Source: Kitasatospora fiedleri (GTDB lineage Bacteria > Actinomycetota > Actinomycetes > Streptomycetales > Streptomycetaceae). From it: a DNA stretch of 64,000 bases. The position numbers and the translations under genes are program-made. The notes under the pieces were generated by a model. That model was not told where the DNA came from, ran no database searches, and saw only the letters and a program-made list of their open reading frames with translations. The stretch is taken from the NCBI RefSeq assembly GCF_948472415.1, contig NZ_OX419519.1, positions 2,790,001 through 2,854,000 of the forward strand, in the 5' to 3' direction. Below, piece after piece: positions 34,842-44,646 of the stretch (position 1 is the first letter of the stretch; each line of letters opens with the position of its first letter).

Positions 34842-34892
34842 GACGGCGGCGGCTACGACGACGGCGGCGGCTACGACGACGGCGGCTACGAC
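34842..34892. repeat. Short tandem repeats after the DUF427 gene
   Basis: Two 18-base copies of GACGGCGGCGGCTACGAC are followed by a 15-base copy missing one GGC. They begin after the DUF427 stop codon. In one frame they would read as Asp-Gly-Gly-Tyr repeats, but that frame has no start. Confidence 0.7.
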
Positions 34893-34895
34893 GAC

Positions 34896-34941
34896 GGCGG
34901 GCGCCGTCCGTGGTCCTCCTGGACCACGGACGGCGCCCGCC
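34896..34941. terminator. Strong bidirectional hairpin terminator
   Basis: Bases 34896-34916 and 34921-34941 are a perfect 21-bp inverted repeat (ending GTGGTCC / GGACCAC) around the 4-base loop TCCT. It sits between the convergent ends of the DUF427 gene (34825, rightward) and the cassette 2 large gene (34980, leftward), so it can stop transcription from both sides. Confidence 0.85.
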
Positions 34942-34979
34942 GCACATCCCTGCCGACTCCGGTCGAGCCGAGCCGACCG

Positions 34980-36509
34980 CTACTCGATGACGCCGGGGTT
35001 GGCCTCGCCACCGCGCCAGGTGTCCTCGTCCTCGACCAGGTAGTCGGGACGGTGCCCCTGGTTCTTCTTCTTGCTGCCGCCGCTGCCCGAGCCGCCGTGC
35101 ATCCCGGCCGCGCCCGCCTGCCCGGCACGCCCCTTCCCGATGCCCGACCCGCCCTCGGTGAACGCCCGTCCACCGGCACCGGCCGCCTTCGCACCGCCGA
35201 CCGTGCCACCGGCCTTGCGCACCAAGCCGCCGGCAGCGCTCTTGCCACCGGCCGCACCGCCCCGCGCACCACCGGCGCCACCGCCGTGCATGCCGCCCAT
35301 CCCGCCGGCGCCCGCGGCACCGCGGGCCCCCGCGGCACCCGAACCCGAGCCACCGGCCCCGGAGCCGGCGGCCCCACCAGCGGTACCCCGGCCGGCCCCG
35401 CCCGCGGTACCCGAGCCACCGGCCCGACCACCACCGGCGCCACCGGCCCCGGACAACCCACCGGTCGACACCCGGCCACCACCGCCGAGCCCGCCACCGG
35501 GCAGGTACCCACCGCCCAACCCTCCGGGCACGTACCCGCCACCACCGGTCCCACCACCAGCGGACCCACCACCGGGCAACGTCCCCACCCCACCGGGCAG
35601 CCCACCGGCCGACCCCGGAGGCGTCAACCCCACGGACGGCGGGTCGACCCCCAGGATTCCCGTGGACGGCGGCACCGGAGTCGGCGTGAACGTCGGCGGA
35701 GTGAACGGCGGCAGATCCCCACCGGGCGGCACCGACCCCACCGGCGGCACCACCGGCACCACCGGATGCCCGGGCTGCGTCGGCTGCGGCACCGAGGGCA
35801 GGCCCGGCGAGACGTTCGGCGGGGTCGTCTGCTGCGGCGGCACCCCACCCGGGTACTTCGGGTTGGGCATGCTCGGCGGCGTGTGGCCGGGAGGCACGAC
35901 CGCGACGGGCGGGTCCGGCGGGAACTTCTGCCCCGGCTCCGAAATGCTGGGCTGACCACCGTCCATGTACGCCGCGGCCTGGGTGTACTGCGGGCCCAGG
36001 TGCTCCATCACGCCGATCGCGTACTGGTGCGCGACCTCGGTGGCGGACAGGTCGTGCGCGTTCTTGTTGACCGCGTCGATCCGGTTCATGCCCGACGCGA
36101 GGTCGCGCTTGAACCCCTCGTCCGAGCTGGCGAAACCGTCGCTCAAGGTCTTGCCGACCCGGTCCATGAAGCTCGGGACCTTGATCTGGTCCATGGTCGA
36201 CTTGGTCTGCTCGAGCGCGCTCGCCGCGTAGGTCATCGCGACGGACGTGTTCTGCGCGTGCGCGGCGGTGTTGACCATGCCTTCCTGGATCTGCGAGCCC
36301 TTCGTGGCGAAGCCCTGCGAGGCCGCCCCGGTCCAGTTCGCGGTGGCGTGTTCGATCGCCGCCCTCAGGTCCGTGGCGGCCTGGGTCAGCTCCTCGTGCA
36401 CGTTCTGCCAGTGCTGCCCGACTTCCTTGATCCGCTCGGGACTCGAGCCGGAAACCATGTTCTTGAGCGGGATCAGGGCGTAGCTGTCGAATGGAGTCGT
36501 CTCGGCCAT
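34980..36509 (-). CDS. Large Gly-rich WXG/PPE-like protein, putative type VII substrate (cassette 2)
   Basis: A 509-residue protein starting at the ATG at 36509. Residues 10-150 are helical with a Trp-Thr-Gly turn at 59-61 (ANWTGAASQGF), as in WXG100/PPE-like proteins. The middle is Pro/Gly-rich (about 190-330) and then Gly/Ala-rich. The C-terminus ends with RPDYLVEDEDTW plus an RGGEANPGVIE tail, nearly identical to the cassette 1 protein. The small partner gene's stop is only 7 bases upstream. Secretion is inferred; no classical signal peptide is present, which fits a type VII route. Confidence 0.75.
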   Translation of the reverse strand: MAETTPFDSYALIPLKNMVSGSSPERIKEVGQHWQNVHEELTQAATDLRAAIEHATANWTGAASQGFATKGSQIQEGMVNTAAHAQNTSVAMTYAASALEQTKSTMDQIKVPSFMDRVGKTLSDGFASSDEGFKRDLASGMNRIDAVNKNAHDLSATEVAHQYAIGVMEHLGPQYTQAAAYMDGGQPSISEPGQKFPPDPPVAVVPPGHTPPSMPNPKYPGGVPPQQTTPPNVSPGLPSVPQPTQPGHPVVPVVPPVGSVPPGGDLPPFTPPTFTPTPVPPSTGILGVDPPSVGLTPPGSAGGLPGGVGTLPGGGSAGGGTGGGGYVPGGLGGGYLPGGGLGGGGRVSTGGLSGAGGAGGGRAGGSGTAGGAGRGTAGGAAGSGAGGSGSGAAGARGAAGAGGMGGMHGGGAGGARGGAAGGKSAAGGLVRKAGGTVGGAKAAGAGGRAFTEGGSGIGKGRAGQAGAAGMHGGSGSGGSKKKNQGHRPDYLVEDEDTWRGGEANPGVIE

Positions 36510-36516
36510 CTCTGAC

Positions 36517-36840
36517 TCACCCTGCCTGAATCTGGTTCATGGTTGACTGGCCGTCGTCCTCACGCCCCACGTAACGGTCGTGGACGAGCTGGGTCTTGTC
36601 GCCGTACTCGGTGATGAGCGCGTCGATGGACGAGATCGTCTGGGTCAGGAACGCCTGCATGTTCCCATGCGCGCTGTACAGCGCCTGGGCCTCGGCGAAG
36701 TTGCCGCCGAAGGCATCCTGAGTGATGTCGGTCTTGTACTTGGTGTTGGTCCCGCAGGTGCTGATGTTCTGCTGGAGGGTCCGCAGTCGCTTGACGACTG
36801 CCTCCAGCTCTGCAGGGTTGACGCTGTATCCGTCGGACAC
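36517..36840 (-). CDS. Small helical type VII-associated protein (cassette 2)
   Basis: A 107-residue, helix-rich protein. Residues 5-45 (NPAELEAVVKRLRTLQQNIS) and the block AFGGNFAEAQALYSAHGNMQAF match the plan of the cassette 1 small protein (AFGSFAEAQGLYTQYDALR), and both are followed by a TQLVHDRY or NADHTATNYEE segment. The GTG at 36840 was preferred over the ATG-initiated longer frame because the extra 15 residues look like leader. The large partner gene starts 7 bases after its stop, so the two are probably translated together and act as a pair. Confidence 0.65.
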   Translation of the reverse strand: MSDGYSVNPAELEAVVKRLRTLQQNISTCGTNTKYKTDITQDAFGGNFAEAQALYSAHGNMQAFLTQTISSIDALITEYGDKTQLVHDRYVGREDDGQSTMNQIQAG

Positions 36841-36957
36841 GAGGCCCTCTCCCCCTGGAGTGTCGAAACTTCCCCGTGGTAGCAATCCAGCTGATGAGTT
36901 GTCTGTCCAGCCAGAGCATTCGATCGTATCGCGCTTGGACAGCTTACTGATACACCG

Positions 36958-38355
36958 TCAACGCGATTGGTTTCCGTCCTGGTACGGGTTACCGCCGTAG
37001 GGCGGCTGCTGCTGCGGATAGCCGTACGGCGGCGGTGGCTGCTGACCCGGCTGACCGTACGGCTGCTGACCCGGCTGGCCATACGAGTGCTGGGCCGGAG
37101 GCCACCCCGGTGCGGCGCCGTACGGGGCCCCGGCCTGGGCTTGGAGCCCCTGCGCACGGCGCCGCTTCCGGCTGCTCGCCACCGCAACCGCGATGACCAC
37201 GATGAGCAGCACGACCAGAGCACCGCAGATGCCCAGGACCAGCGGCAGAGACGATCCCGACGACGACTGGTGGATACCCGATACGGCCTCCGGGGACTTG
37301 ATTCCACCGGCGCCCGTACCGTCGCTGTCCGAACCCGCCGACGCCTCTGGGCCAGCGGACGGGGCAGCAGCACCTGCGGCCAGCGGCCCCTGTGCGGACC
37401 CGGCAGGAATGTTCTTGGTCAGTGCCGCGTACGGCTGGACGACTCCGTATCCGTAGTGTGCGTCCGGCAGTTGAGAGGCACCGGCGGGAGCCGCAGCCGT
37501 CTTCACCAGCCGGTTGGCCACCTGGCCCGGAGTGAGGTCGGGGTACTTGGCGAAGACCAGGGCCGCCGCGGCGGAGACATAGGCGGTGGAGTCCGAAGTA
37601 CCGTCGGCCTTGCAGTACTGGCCCTGGCAGGAACCGAGTCCCTCGACGCCTGCCATCACCATGTCGGCGCCCGGTGCCGTGAGCATGACCTCAGGACCGT
37701 AGTTCGACTTCGCCCAGACCTTCTGGTTCTTGTCCACCGCGCCGACCGCCAACACCCCGGGCACGTTCGCCGGGGTGCGGACCGGACCGGCATCGTTACC
37801 GGAGCCGGCCACGATCAGCACCTTGTGCTGGAGGGCGTAGGCCACCGCTTCGGCGAAGCCGTCCTCCACTCCTCTGGGTGTGACCTGGGAGATGTTGATG
37901 ACCTTGGCGCCGTGGTCGACCGCCCACTTGATGCCTTGCGGCATGGCATCACTGGTGGTCGTCGTCGTCCCCCGATAGATCGGCAGGATCTTGGCCCCGG
38001 GCGCGAGACCGAGTACGCCCTCACCGTTGCCGTGACCGTGGCCGGCGATCAGGCTCGCCATACCGGTTCCGTGTTCCTCGGTCGGCTTGGCCTCCCAGCC
38101 ATGACCGCTCGGGTCGTATCCCGGCAGCACCGACCCCGCCAAGTCCGGATGGTTCGCGTCGACGCCGCTGTCGATCACCGCGACGATCACGCCGTCACCC
38201 TTGCTGACCGACCACACCTTGTCCAGGTCGAAGTACGCGTTCGCCCACTGCGCGTCCCGCACCTGGTCCGCCGACGCCGCCGGCGCGCCGGCGAACAGCA
38301 TGCCCGCTGTCAAAGCGGTCGCGCCGAGCGCGCCCGTCAGTCTGGCCAGCCCCAT
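36958..38355 (-). CDS. Type VII secretion-associated subtilisin-like protease (mycosin)
   Basis: A 465-residue S8 protease with a signal peptide (1-29). The triad is Asp62 (VIDSGVDANHPDL), His95 (EEHGTGMASLIAGHGHG) and Ser254 (DGTSDSTAYVSA). Two cysteines just before the Ser loop (243, 248) may form a disulfide. A Ser/Gly stalk leads to one membrane anchor (about 369-393), then a Gln/Pro/Tyr/Gly-rich cytoplasmic tail with QPYGQPGQQ-like repeats. Here the mycosin gene is first in the transcription order (mycosin, small, large), whereas in cassette 1 it is last. The small protein gene begins 117 bases downstream. Confidence 0.9.
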   Translation of the reverse strand: MGLARLTGALGATALTAGMLFAGAPAASADQVRDAQWANAYFDLDKVWSVSKGDGVIVAVIDSGVDANHPDLAGSVLPGYDPSGHGWEAKPTEEHGTGMASLIAGHGHGNGEGVLGLAPGAKILPIYRGTTTTTSDAMPQGIKWAVDHGAKVINISQVTPRGVEDGFAEAVAYALQHKVLIVAGSGNDAGPVRTPANVPGVLAVGAVDKNQKVWAKSNYGPEVMLTAPGADMVMAGVEGLGSCQGQYCKADGTSDSTAYVSAAAALVFAKYPDLTPGQVANRLVKTAAAPAGASQLPDAHYGYGVVQPYAALTKNIPAGSAQGPLAAGAAAPSAGPEASAGSDSDGTGAGGIKSPEAVSGIHQSSSGSSLPLVLGICGALVVLLIVVIAVAVASSRKRRRAQGLQAQAGAPYGAAPGWPPAQHSYGQPGQQPYGQPGQQPPPPYGYPQQQPPYGGNPYQDGNQSR

Positions 38356-38690
38356 CAAACACCCCGTCAGTAGACAGCCCGTTCGCTCTCGCAGCGCCCC
38401 CGGAACACAGGACGGTTCGATCGTATCGTCCGTCACCCGCCCTGGCACCGGCCTCTCGTGGCAGGGCCACTACGTTTCACCGCCCCGCGGCGACTGCGGA
38501 CGGCCGGGCGGCGTTTCCGACCGCGCGCCACCGCGGCACCGGCGAGACGGGGCGGGGTCGGACGAGGGCCGCTGGACGCCCACCGCCGGGGCGCCGGTCT
38601 CGTTCGTGCACCGCCGGTGGGGGAAAGGGCTGGTGGGGGTGGTCGGGGGCTGTGCTATGAATGGCGCGTCGTTCGTCCTTGGGGGAACTC
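38356..38690. other. Divergent gap between mycosin and metallopeptidase genes
   Basis: This 335-base region must hold the promoters of the leftward mycosin operon and the rightward metallopeptidase gene. I see no gene, RNA or strong palindrome. A GGGGGAA ribosome site lies at its right end, just before the TTG start at 38691. Confidence 0.3.
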
Positions 38691-40212
38691 TTGACGCATC
38701 CGCCGCAGTCCGGCGCGCCCGTGCCGGGGCAGCAGTCGTACCCGAGGTTCCCGCCCCCGCCGTACCGGGGCCAGGGCCAGGACTGGCAGCCCGCGTCCCC
38801 GTACGCGTACCCGCCGCAGCCGCCGGGGCGGGGGTCGCGGGTGCTGGGGTGCTGGGGATCGCGCTGGTGGTGCTGGTGGTGGTGGCCGCGGTGGGGGGGA
38901 CGGCGTACCTGCAGGTGGGGCGGAAGGGGGCGACGACGCCCGCGTACGTGGTGGAGCGGGAGAACTGGCGGCGGGTCGCGGACGGGTTGACGCGGGCGCT
39001 GGCGGCGGGGGACGAGGAGGGGTTCGTCCGGCCGTTCGCGGCGGGGGAGGTGAAGGAGCGGCAGCGACTGGTGTTCCGGAACCTGCTGAAGGTGCCGTGG
39101 GAGACGGCGCGCTGGGAGGTGTCGGACTCGCCGTTGAACGGGCGGCTGCGGGTGGACTTCGTGCACCAGGTGAAGGACGTGGACAACCTGCCGATCGCCG
39201 AGGAGTACGGGTGGCAGGTGCTGCCGGTGGAGTCGGGCACCGAGGTGATAACCGGGGTCGGGGCGGTGCGGGACCACCAGGGCAAGAGCCTGGACGCCGG
39301 CTACTACCCGGCCCCGTGGGACGTGTACGACGACCTGTCGGTGCGGGTGCGCGACCACCTGGTGGCGATGGCGGACAAGGGCCAGGAGGCCGAACTGGAC
39401 CGGGACGTCGACGTGCTGGCCCGGGCGGCGGGGGACGACCTGGCGGCCTGGCAGCAGTACGCGCCGGTGCCGGCCGACGGCCGGCGGGGGGCGCGGGGGT
39501 TCTTCGTGGTGCTGGAGAAGAACCGGGAGGTCTACAACAAGCTGTACCAGGGCGACGGGAAGCAGGACGACAGCCTGGAGGCCGGCGTCAACATGCCGGT
39601 GGTGGCGGCCGAGGGGCGGCCCGGGGCACGGCGGGCGGCGGCACGGCGGGCGGCGGCACGGCGGGCGGCGGGATGACGGTCGGCGGCAGCCGGATCGTGA
39701 TGGACACCACCGACAGCCGGTTCACCGGCTCGCGCTGGCAGGACGGCGTGACGGACATCGGCCGGCACGAGATGGCGCACGCGATCGTCGCGACGCTGCT
39801 GTCCGAGTGGCCCTCGCCCACCGGCAAGGGGCAGCCGCACGACTGGGTGGCGGAGGGCTTCGCCGAGTTCATGGCGCTGCGCGGCGAGGACGCGGCGGCC
39901 CGCGACGAGCTGGTCGGCGACCTGCGCGAGGTGCGCTTCGACGGCGGACTGCCGGGCGAGCAGGGCGAGTTCTACGCGGACACCGCCGGGGCCAGGTCCG
40001 CGAACTACGCGCTGAGCGGCGACGCCGTGCGCTACCTGGCGGCGACCTACGGGGAGGCCCGGGCGTTCGCCTTCGTCGCCGCGCACTACGCCAGGCCGAG
40101 CGAGTACGCCCGGCAGCTGGCCGAGGCGACCGGCGGGAGCGCCGACGCGTTCCGGGCGGCCTGGGCGGAGCACGTCCGCACCACCACCACGGCGGCCGGC
40201 CGGAAGAAGTGA
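38691..40212 (+). CDS. Membrane-anchored HExxH zinc metallopeptidase, two one-base frameshifts
   Basis: Restoring two bases gives one 507-residue protein. It has a Pro/Gln/Tyr-rich cytoplasmic start (THPPQSGAPVPGQQSYP), a membrane helix (IALVVLVVVAAVGGTAYL), a large extracellular region, and a gluzincin-type peptidase part with HEMAH (in GRHEMAHAIVA) and the third ligand Glu in DWVAEGFAEFMAL. Three frames are used in turn. One G added to the GGGG run near 38848 and another to the GGGG run near 39624 joins all of them; the second lies in a GGC-ACG-GCG repeat. The TTG at 38691 follows GGGGGAA; an ATG at 38661 is an alternative. It is divergent from type VII cassette 2. Confidence 0.75.
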
Positions 40213-40219
40213 CGGCCCG

Positions 40220-42537
40220 TCAGGCGGGCAGCGTGGCGTCCTCCGGCAGGATCGGCAGCCGCCCGACCGGCAGCCCGGTCGCGGCGCGGACGGCGGCGGC
40301 GACCGCCGCGGGGGCGACCACGGCGGGCACCGCGCTGACGGCCTTGGCGCCGAACGGGGCGACCACGTCGCGCTCCTCCAGCAGGGCGGCGATCCGGACG
40401 TCGGGGGTGTCCAGGGCGGTGGGGAGCCGGTAGCCGGTGAGCGAGGCGTTGACGGGGACGCCGCCCTCGGTGCGCAGGTTCTCCAGCAGGGCGAGTCCGA
40501 CGCCCTGGGCGACGGCGCCCTCGATCCGGTCCTCGATCTGCCGGGGGTTCAGCGCCCGGCCGACCTCCTGGGCGACGGTGACGTCGACGACCCGGACGGC
40601 GCCGAGTTCGATGTCGACGTCGACCACGGCGCGCATCGCGCAGAACGCGATGGAGACGAAGGCGTCGCCCTGCCCGGTCTCGGGGTCGAGCGGCTCGGTG
40701 GGGTGCGGCCGGCACTGGGCGGTGGCCCAGAGCTCGCGGCCCTCCAGGGCCTCGCTGACCGGCATGCCGAGCACGCCGTCGTACGAGGTGATCTTCCCGT
40801 CGGTGATGGTGAGCAGTTCGACGGACATCCCGAAGTCGGCGGCGATCGGCTGCAGCATCTGGTGGCGGACCATCAGCGCGGCCCGCTCGACGGCGCCGCC
40901 GGAGACCCAGGTGTGCCGGCCGCGGGAGGCGGGTCCGGCCGCGGACTGGTCGGAGTCGACGGGCGCGATGTACACCTCGCTGACGCCGAGCACCGACTGG
41001 ACGATCTGCCGGGCCAGGGTGGCGAAGCCCTGGCCGGAGTCGACGGCCGCGCAGATCACGGTGGCGTGGTCGCCGGAGACCCGGACGGTCGCGGTGGAGA
41101 CCTCGTCCTCGCCCTCGGCGCCGAGCATGTGCACCATGCCGACCGCGTAGCCGATGCCGCGGCGCACCGCGGCGGGGTCGCCCGCGCCGCCGGGGCCGCC
41201 GGGCAGCAGCCAGTCGGCCTCCGGGTCGTCCAGCGGGAGGGCGGGCAGCGGGGAGGCGTCGAGCGCGTCGAGCAGGGCCTCGACCGGGGCGGGGCAGGTG
41301 ACGGCCTGGCCGGTGGGCAGCGGGTCGCCGGTGGTCATGGCGTTGCGGCGGCGGATCTCGACCGGGTCGATGCCGAGCTGCCTGGCGAGCTGGTCGAGCT
41401 GCGACTCGTACGCGAAGCAGGTCTGCAGGGCGCCCTCGCCGCGCATCCGGCCGGCCGGCGGGTTGTTGGTGCGCACCGCCCAGGCGTCGACGAAGACGTT
41501 GGGGCAGGTGTAGGGGCCGACCGAGAAGGCGACGGCGGCGGCCAGCGCCTCGGCGGAGACGTCGGCGTAGGCGCCGCCGTCGAGCAGGATCTGCGCCTCG
41601 ACCTTGACCAGCCGGCCCTCGGCGTCGGCGTGGTGGCGGTAGCGCAGCAGGGCGGGGTGCCGGGTGGGGTGGGACTGGAAGGACTCGGCGCGGGTGAGGG
41701 TCATCTTGACCGGTCGGCCGCTGCGCAGCGCGAGCAGGGCGAGGGTGACCTGGAAGGAGAGGTCCTCGCGGTCGCTGGTGGCGCCGGGGACGCCGGTGAC
41801 GACCAGGCGGACCCGGTCGGGGTCGAGGCCGAGGCAGGCGGCGGTGCGGTCGCGGTCGCCGTGCGGGTCGGTGGAGGACAGGTGCAGTTCGACGCCGCCG
41901 TCGGGGCGGGGGACGGCGAGTCCGGCCTCGGCGCCGATCGGGGCCGGGTCCTGGCGGCCGACCTGGTAGAGGCCCTCGACGACGATCGCGCCGACCGCGT
42001 CGGGGTCGCCGGTGCGCAGCGGCAGGTGGCGCAGCAGGTTGCCGTCGGGGTGCAGCGGGGGGGCGTGGAAGGCGGCCTCGGGGTCGGTGACGGGCTCCAG
42101 CGGCTCGTACGCGACCAGGATCGCGGCGGCGGCGAGCCGGGCGGTGTCGGGGTGGTCGGCGGCGACCGCGGCGACGGGTTCGCCGTGGTGGCGCACCACG
42201 CCGGCGGCGAGGACCGGGCGGTCGGCGGTGATCGACCCGGCGGAGCCGCCGTCGGGGGTGCCGTCGGGGCCGGCCGGGAGGTCGGCGGCGGTGACCACGG
42301 CGTGCACGCCGGGGATGGCGAGCGCGGGGGCGGTGTCCACCGAGACGATCCGGGCGTGCGGGTGCGGGGAGCGCAGCACGGCGCCCCAGAGCAGCCCTTC
42401 GGCCCACAGGTCGGCGGCGTAGGGGTAGATGCCCAGGGCCTTGGGGAGGGCGTCGGTGCGCAGCGGGGAGGTGCCGAGGCCGGTGGTGCCGGTCTCGTGG
42501 TCCGCGGAGGCGGCCGCCGGGAGCTCGGTGGCGGAGG

Positions 42538-42541
<4 letters not shown>
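40220..42541 (-). CDS. Xanthine dehydrogenase-type molybdopterin-binding subunit
   Basis: A 773-residue large subunit of a molybdenum hydroxylase. It has the family order: an N-terminal aldehyde oxidase/XDH a/b hammerhead (LWGAVLRSPHPHARIVSVDTA), then the molybdopterin-binding part (GGVELHLSSTDPHG, GGAYADVSAEALAAA, TNNPPAGRMRGEGALQTCFAYESQLDQLARQLG). The C-terminus has DSGQGFATLARQIV and the active-site Glu region at AVVDVDIELGAVRV. Such enzymes oxidise purines or other N-heterocycles. The ATG at 42541 overlaps the stop of the FeS gene (ATGA). The exact substrate is not fixed by sequence; xanthine/hypoxanthine is the usual one. Confidence 0.9.
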
Positions 42542-43520
<979 letters not shown>

Positions 43521-43524
<4 letters not shown>

Positions 43525-44417
43525 TTGAGCGCCCTTCCCAGTGCCCGGCGGGCCAGCACCGCCACGGTACGCCGCAGGCGGGCCGCAGCCGCGCCCGCCC
43601 CCTCTCCGTGCGCCCCGTTCTCGGGGACGCACGCGCCCGCCACGTACTCGCCGAACGCGGCGAGCGCGGCGGGGTCGATCAGCACCGCGCCCTCGGCGCC
43701 GCGGGCGTCCCAGTCGATGCAGCCGGCCACCCAGCTCTCGGCCTCCAGCGGCCGCAGCGGGACGGGGGCGACGGCGCCGACGGCGCAGCGCACGCCGCGC
43801 CGGGCGGGGTCGAGGACCAGGGCGACGGAGGCGGTGGCGCGGGCCGGGCCGCTGCGGCCGGTGGACTTGAGGAAGACCTGGGGGGCGTGCAGCAGCGGGA
43901 CCCGCACCCAGGTGAGCAGTTCGCCGGGGCGCAGCGGGTCGAGGCCGGTGAGCAGGTGGCTGATCGGCACGTCGCGGACGGCGCCGGCCCGGGCGAGGGT
44001 GGCGGTGGCCTCCAGGGCGGCGAGCACCGGCAGGGTGTCGCCGGCCGGGTCGCCGGCGGCGACGTTGCCGCCGAGGGTGCCGACGTTGCGCACCTGCGGG
44101 GGGCCGGCGGTGCGGGCGGCGTCGGCGAGGGCGGGGATGAGCGCGGCGAAGTCGGGGCGGTCCATCCGGGCGTGGGTGAGTCCGGCGCCGAGGACGGCGG
44201 TGCCGCCGTCCTCGTAGCGCCAGCCGCGCAGTTCGGTGATCCGGCCGAGTCCGATCAGGGCGGCGGGCCGCAGCCGCCCGGCGTTGACGGCCTCCATCAG
44301 GTCGGTGGCGCCCGCCACCGGCACCGCCCCCGGGGTGGCGGCCAGCGCTTCGACCGCCTCGTCCACCGAGGCCGGCAACATGATCGTCCGGTTCACCAGG
44401 TTCCCACCGTGCTCCAT
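43521..44417 (-). CDS. Xanthine dehydrogenase-type FAD-binding subunit
   Basis: A 298-residue FAD-binding subunit of the CO dehydrogenase/XDH medium-chain family. The FAD loop PVAGATDLMEAVNAG is near residue 39. VRNVGTLGGNVAAGDPAGDTLPVL (near 108) holds the family's TxGG motif, and a C-terminal domain follows. The ATG at 44417 was chosen over 44498 because the earlier residues look like leader. It is the first gene of the operon, with GTGA overlap to the FeS gene and then ATGA overlap to the Mo subunit, so all three are translationally coupled. It passes electrons on to NAD+ or another acceptor. Confidence 0.9.
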
Positions 44418-44646
44418 TTGCAGTGCGGACTGCCGCCCGTAGGGTACGGGCGATCGGTGCGGGTTGGGCAACTCTGGCACACAAAGACCGCTGATCATTT
44501 CCCGGGTGGCGGACAGGTCCGAACAACTCGGGACAACTCCGGGCGCGACCGCGATCAGGTCGTGGCCGGGGTGATCGGTTGTTCACCCGGTCATGACGAG
44601 CGGTCCTCGCCCGGAGTTCCCTACCGCTGACGCTCCGTCACCGGCG

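Noticed and set aside
34842..34900. Asp-Gly-Gly-Tyr repeat tail as a frameshifted end of the DUF427 protein
   Set aside because: DUF427 is complete at its stop and the tail frame runs through the terminator hairpin, so it is treated as non-coding repeat.
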